Assembly (NCBI RefSeq): GCF_033568475.1 | Contig: NC_133121.1 | Coordinates: forward strand, 5,270,001-5,334,000 | DNA: 64,000 bases | Direction: 5' to 3' | Origin: Henckelia pumila | Taxonomy: Eukaryota > Streptophyta > Magnoliopsida > Lamiales > Gesneriaceae | In this document: piece by piece, positions 60,078 through 64,000 of the stretch | Layout: each line of letters opens with the position of its first letter | Position numbering within the stretch: position 1 is the first letter of the stretch | Translations under genes and position numbers: made by a program | The notes under the pieces: generated by a model | Database searches by the model: none | Told to the model about the DNA's origin: nothing | What the model saw: the letters and a program-made list of their open reading frames with translations, nothing else

Positions 60078-62161
60078 GTCTCCCTTCACGGGGTAAGGTA
60101 TTTTCGGTGTTAGTTGCTAACCGAGATACTCTTTCCCTTTCGCCAGTGGGGTCTAGCGGTGACAGTGAAATTGATGAGTGTCTATATTCTTTGAGTGATT
60201 TGAAAACAGTGGTATCACCTTATTTAAAAATTGATAGTAACCCGAATTCTTGCGATAATAGTGGTTCTGAAGAGTCTTCGGGAGGAGTGAGCGAGCGTCT
60301 TTTGGACGAGTCGGAGATTTTAAGTCCAAGTAAAAAATTTGACTTATCCTCTAAAAATATCCTTAAGATTCCCAAAAATGGAGATCTTTGCCATGAACCG
60401 CCTCCGGGATATTTTACTGTATATCTGGAGTACTTTAATTTTGGTTTCTCGCTCCCTCCTCATGCCCTTTTGATAGAAATTGTAGATAGTCTCGGGGTGA
60501 GTTTAAGTCAATTAACACCAAGTGCGATTCTTCTCTTTACGTGTTTCCTACGTAGAGTGAGTGAAATTAAAATGTCCCCGACTATAGACTTATTCTATGC
60601 GCTTTTCTCGGTGCGTCGCTCCATGCCGGGTTCCTATACTTATTTTCTACCTCGGGGAGATTGTAAGTTTTTATCTCGTTGTCCATCTCCAAAAAACGAT
60701 TGGAGAAAAAATTTTGTTTATGTATGGGATTATGGTTGGGAGGTTCCCATAGTTTGGAGTCCGGGCCATAGGAAAATTATTCTTAGCAAAATCCACCGTG
60801 AATTGCAACTTAAATGTCGTTCCTTAGGCCTCTTCCAGGAGTTGGTTGACCCAAAAAGTTTGATTCCTGCCGGTAATGCTTTGTTCAAATTGAATTTTGA
60901 TGACTGTATTTTGCGTCTTCTTTGGATTCTTCTACTCGTGGTAATCTAAAATTTATTAAATTTATTTACTGATCATTGTCACTCTTCTCTTTGTGTTTGT
61001 TTGTAGGTGACAAATTAAGTTTGGCGGAGGTTCGCGCTTGCATAGAGAAAAACGAGAAAACTCCGTCAAAGACACCGAGAAAAGAGTCACCAATGGATCG
61101 AGGTAATCACAATTCCCAAGGGATTCCAAGGAGGAGGAACTCTCCCGGGCCATCCGACCGTGTCAATTGTTCTGGTCCTCCATCTAAAAATACTGACACT
61201 CGTGACCGAAGGAATGGTGGTAGAAGAAATGATGCTGACCGTGATACCCGTACTAGGGAGAATGCTAATGGTAGAATAAATCCAAAAAGAAGACGTGAAG
61301 ATGAACGAACAGTTCCTCCCGACACTCGTGAGGGTTGTCACTTGTTCTTGGAGGGTGTGAACCATAAAAGTAATGCTGGATCTTTTTGGGATCTGAAAGA
61401 TCCAGACATTGGCTGGAGAAACGGAGCTAATCTCATTGGAGATCATGACAGGTTGCATCTACTGCCTCAGCCTACCGAAGTATTAACTCGGTCTCTTGCC
61501 TCGTCTGCCTTCCAGGTATATTATTATACGTTTGATATTTGTTATGATTTTTATGTAGTAAACAATACTCCTTATCTATGGGTCTTTGCAGATTTTATCG
61601 CTTGCCCAAACTTTTCAATTTCGAGAAGAGAGGTCTCGAAATTCCGGGAGAAAATTTGATGACGAGCTGGCGTCATTAAGGGGAGAGTGCAAAAGACTCG
61701 GCGAGGAAGGTGCTAAGGCCCGAGATGATTTTCTCAAATCGCAAAAGGAGCTTGAAGAGAAATCCAAAAAGTATGATGCAATGTGCAAGGATATGGAGCT
61801 ACTTAAGGGAAAATATTCCCATGAATCGGAGACCGGTGAGACTTTTCTCAATTCGTCAATAGGCAAGAATCTCTTGCGAAGTACTGGAGAAAAAGCAATT
61901 GAATGCTACCGAGAGTCCACAGATTTTAGAGATGAAGTGATTCAGCGGGCGATCGTTATTCATGATGAAGTTGTAGTGGATTGCCGCAAGGAACTACGGA
62001 AAACTCAACTAGTTCCAGAGGAAATTATTATGATGATTCACCCAAAGATTCCGGAGCCTAGTCTTGCCAGAGTTGAAGATGACTCGGATCCTCCCTTAGG
62101 AGATTTACTGGGAGGTCTGGGTGATGAGGAGATGATCGAAGCTTTGCGTTCGAATTTTTAG
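60078..62161 (+). CDS. Antisense accessory ORF of Tat element ('putative gypsy type transposon' family)
   Basis: Open coding segments lie at about 60078-60940, 61007-61515 and 61592-62161, separated by short AT-rich gaps with intron-like edges (TTGCAG before 60078, GTAATC after 60940, TTGTAG before 61007, GTATAT after 61515, TTTGCAG before 61592). The first segment carries EPPPGYFTVYLEYFNFGFSL and LLIEIVDSLGVSLSQLTPSA, the family known as putative gypsy type transposon domain (PF04195, by memory). The second is Arg/Asp/Asn-rich and basic. The third is a long coiled coil (ELASLRGECKRLGEEGAKAR) with an acidic end. Such ORFs occur in Tat-lineage elements; their role is unknown. It is treated as part of the retroelement and may be broken. 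Confidence 0.7.
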
Positions 62162-62795
62162 CTTATACAGCCAATAATGACGGTGTGTGTCGAAGCTATA
62201 TGGAGACTAAACCGTGGAACAGTTTAGCTTTATTATTTCTTGCCACTTTCGGGCAAAATTTTTTTTTGTGACAGAGTCAAAGTCATAGACTTTTTTTTTT
62301 GTTCTTTTTGAGTAAGTAAGTATTTGTCGATTATCATATCTCTTTTGCATTTTGAAGTTGCTATTGCATACTTGTTTGATGAATAAAATACTATCGCTTT
62401 AACAATGGAGTACTTGGGAGGGGATCAATCTCCCAAGATTTTGTCTCATGGGGAATTCCTAAACCCACTTGGTGCGTGGTGAGGTATCCCGGGACTTATA
62501 ATGTTATTATGTCGTCCTGACCTCTTACAGCGTCATAAGTTCAAATGTCCCAAGGGGCTGGCCAAGCCTCTTACTGTTGGGAATTTTTTATGATTGCTAG
62601 GGTCTATGACGTTTATGTCGTAAGTAAGCGTTAGTATAGGAGAGGAGATATGATATGCTTTCGACAAAGTAATCTGTTTATATAAAAACAATAATCAAAT
62701 TAGTTGAACAATGTATCACAAAATTGTAATATGAAAACATAAGGAAAATATGCTAAAAAAGATAAATTTAGCCTATTATTGACGAGAGTTGCAGT
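62162..62795. other. Spacer between convergent accessory ORF and integrase
   Basis: Non-coding DNA inside the Tat element with no recognised protein; it presumably carries the ends of both transcripts. Confidence 0.4.
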
Positions 62796-64000
62796 TTATG
62801 CATAAAACTTCTTCAGGTTGGCCACGTTCCAAGGCCTGGGAAGTATTCTTCCATCTGAATGTTTGAGGCGATATGTTCCCATCTTCACAATTTCAATTAC
62901 TTTGTAGGGGCCTTCCCATTTCGGATCCAGCTTGCCCACAGACTTTAAGATGTCAGATTTTCTCAATACAAGATCTCCTACTTGGAAAGATCTTGGTTTG
63001 ACTCTGTCATTGTATGCTTTAGTCATACAAGCTCGATATCTCTCGGCTCGTGTTGAAGCTCCATCTCTCAGTTCATCCACCAAGTCCAATGAAATTCGGA
63101 GGGCTTGGTCATTCCCAGATGGAGTGTACTGTTTCATTCGCCATGATTGCTCTCCGATTTCGGCAGGAGCCACAGCTTCCGCTCCGTAGGCCAAGTTGAA
63201 AGGAGATTCTCCAGTTGAAGAGCGTGGAGTGGTTCGATATGCACATAGAACACTTGGCAACTCATCCACCCATTTTCCTTTGGCATTGCCTAGGCGTGTT
63301 TTGAGGTGCTGTAGAATGGTTCGGTTGGTGACCTCGGTTTGCCCATTTGCTTGAGGATTCCCTACAGAAGTGAAGAACTGCCTGATAGAGATTCCTCTGC
63401 ACCAGTCTTTTATCTTCGCTCCAGAGAATTGAGTTCCATTATCTGAAACCAAGGTTTGAGGAATGCCAAATCTGCATATTATATTCTTCCATAAGAAATT
63501 GATTACATCTCTCTCGGATATTTTGGCCAATGGTTCAGCTTCGACCCATTTGGTGAAATAATCCACAGCTACTATCAGAAATTTTCTTTGTCCGGTAGCA
63601 GGAGGAAAAGGACCTACCAAATCCATTCCCCATTGAGCAAAAGGTAGAGGACTTTCCAGGGGCTGTAAGGTTGTAGCCGGCTGGTGATGGAAGTTAGCAT
63701 GCTCTTGACATGCATGACAATGTTTTGCTAACTCCATAGCATCTTGCTTCATCGTTGGCCAAAAGTACCCTTGGCGCAATGCTTTCCCCGCGAGAGCTCT
63801 GCCAGCTAAATGATTTCCACATATTCCTTCATGAATTTCACGGAGCACATAGTTTCCCTTAGCTGGCGTTAGACACTTTAGGTAAGGTGAAGAGAAACCT
63901 CTTTTGTACAGTTCTCCGTCAATGATCGTGAACCGAGCAGCTCTCACTCTAAGTTTTCGAGCTTCGACTTGGTTAGCAGGTAGTTTCTCTTGCTTTAAAT
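62796..64000 (-). CDS. Integrase (C-terminal pol) of Tat-lineage gypsy element
   Basis: The frame is open from the window edge. It shows the HHCC zinc-binding region (HEGICGNHLAGRAL ... CHACQEHANFHH) and the DDE core: D in GMDLVGPFPP, D in LVSDNGTQFSG, E in GQTEVTNRTIL. A C-terminal GPYKVIEIVKMGTYRLK motif (GPY/F type) ends in NVANLKKFYA. It inserts element cDNA into host DNA. It is part of the LTR element and not a host gene. Confidence 0.93.
   Translation of the reverse strand, partial: LKQEKLPANQVEARKLRVRAARFTIIDGELYKRGFSSPYLKCLTPAKGNYVLREIHEGICGNHLAGRALAGKALRQGYFWPTMKQDAMELAKHCHACQEHANFHHQPATTLQPLESPLPFAQWGMDLVGPFPPATGQRKFLIVAVDYFTKWVEAEPLAKISERDVINFLWKNIICRFGIPQTLVSDNGTQFSGAKIKDWCRGISIRQFFTSVGNPQANGQTEVTNRTILQHLKTRLGNAKGKWVDELPSVLCAYRTTPRSSTGESPFNLAYGAEAVAPAEIGEQSWRMKQYTPSGNDQALRISLDLVDELRDGASTRAERYRACMTKAYNDRVKPRSFQVGDLVLRKSDILKSVGKLDPKWEGPYKVIEIVKMGTYRLKHSDGRILPRPWNVANLKKFYA

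Larger units (their letters stand above)
60078..64000 (-). mobile_element. Ty3/gypsy LTR retrotransposon, Tat lineage, 3' part with antisense accessory ORF
   Basis: The minus strand enters from the right edge with pol and reaches integrase, ending at 62796. Beyond it, in antisense, lies an accessory ORF. Tat-lineage elements (Grande, Retand, Ogre kin) are known for an extra ORF between pol and the 3' LTR, in some cases antisense, and integrase of this sort (FWPTMKQDAMELAKHC, DLVGPFP) belongs to that lineage. The 3' LTR boundary was not found, so the left limit given is only that of the accessory ORF. Completeness and age cannot be judged from this part. Confidence 0.8.

Overview
This is nuclear DNA from a flowering plant, almost certainly a eudicot. 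Intergenic DNA is AT-rich, introns are GT-AG with one GC-AG, and the protein-coding genes are plant-specific (CYP96-like P450, TBL acetyltransferase, PMT-type methyltransferase, NF-YB, gibberellin 20-oxidase). Plant retrotransposon and MITE families fill most of the rest. The style of the repeats makes me think of an asterid, perhaps Lamiales, but that is a weak inference.

Layout. 1-5223: the 5' part of a Ty3/gypsy chromovirus (Tekay/Del-like, minus strand) ending in a 2.9 kb LTR, sitting in a CACTA-like DNA transposon end (5224-6979). 7636-25060: a tandem duplication of a CYP96-like P450 gene with its flanks. The left unit carries a MITE and a 10.4 kb Sirevirus-type Ty1/copia element, which itself contains two hAT elements. 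The right unit keeps the empty sites. The left P450 has an in-frame stop ahead of its heme-binding loop; the right one is intact. 26965-27640: a decayed small gene. 29203-32233: a four-exon TBL14-like gene. 33.8-35.5 kb: a MITE cluster. 39295-43080: an eight-exon PMT24/26-like gene with a GC-AG intron. 44374-45057: an intronless NF-YB7-like gene. 45.1-53.2 kb: gene-free DNA with MITEs, two SINEs and a small tandem duplication. 53232-55471: a three-exon gibberellin 20-oxidase gene. 58.6-64.0 kb: a truncated hAT-like MITE, a GC-rich patch, and the 3' part of a Tat-lineage Ty3/gypsy element with integrase on the minus strand and an antisense accessory ORF of the 'putative gypsy type transposon' family on the plus strand.

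How the genes relate. They do not form an operon-like or biosynthetic cluster. TBL and PMT proteins are both Golgi cell-wall proteins, the P450 is of a wax/alkane hydroxylase family, GA20ox makes gibberellin precursors and NF-YB is a transcription factor; their proximity looks incidental. The best structural stories are the dated insertion series in the P450 duplication (empty versus filled sites), the uneven divergence of the two P450 copies around the stop codon, the hairpin arrays at both ends of the hAT element, and the spliced-looking antisense ORF in the Tat element. I found no convincing new gene system. All coordinates and splice sites are hand-read from sequence; no database search was possible.
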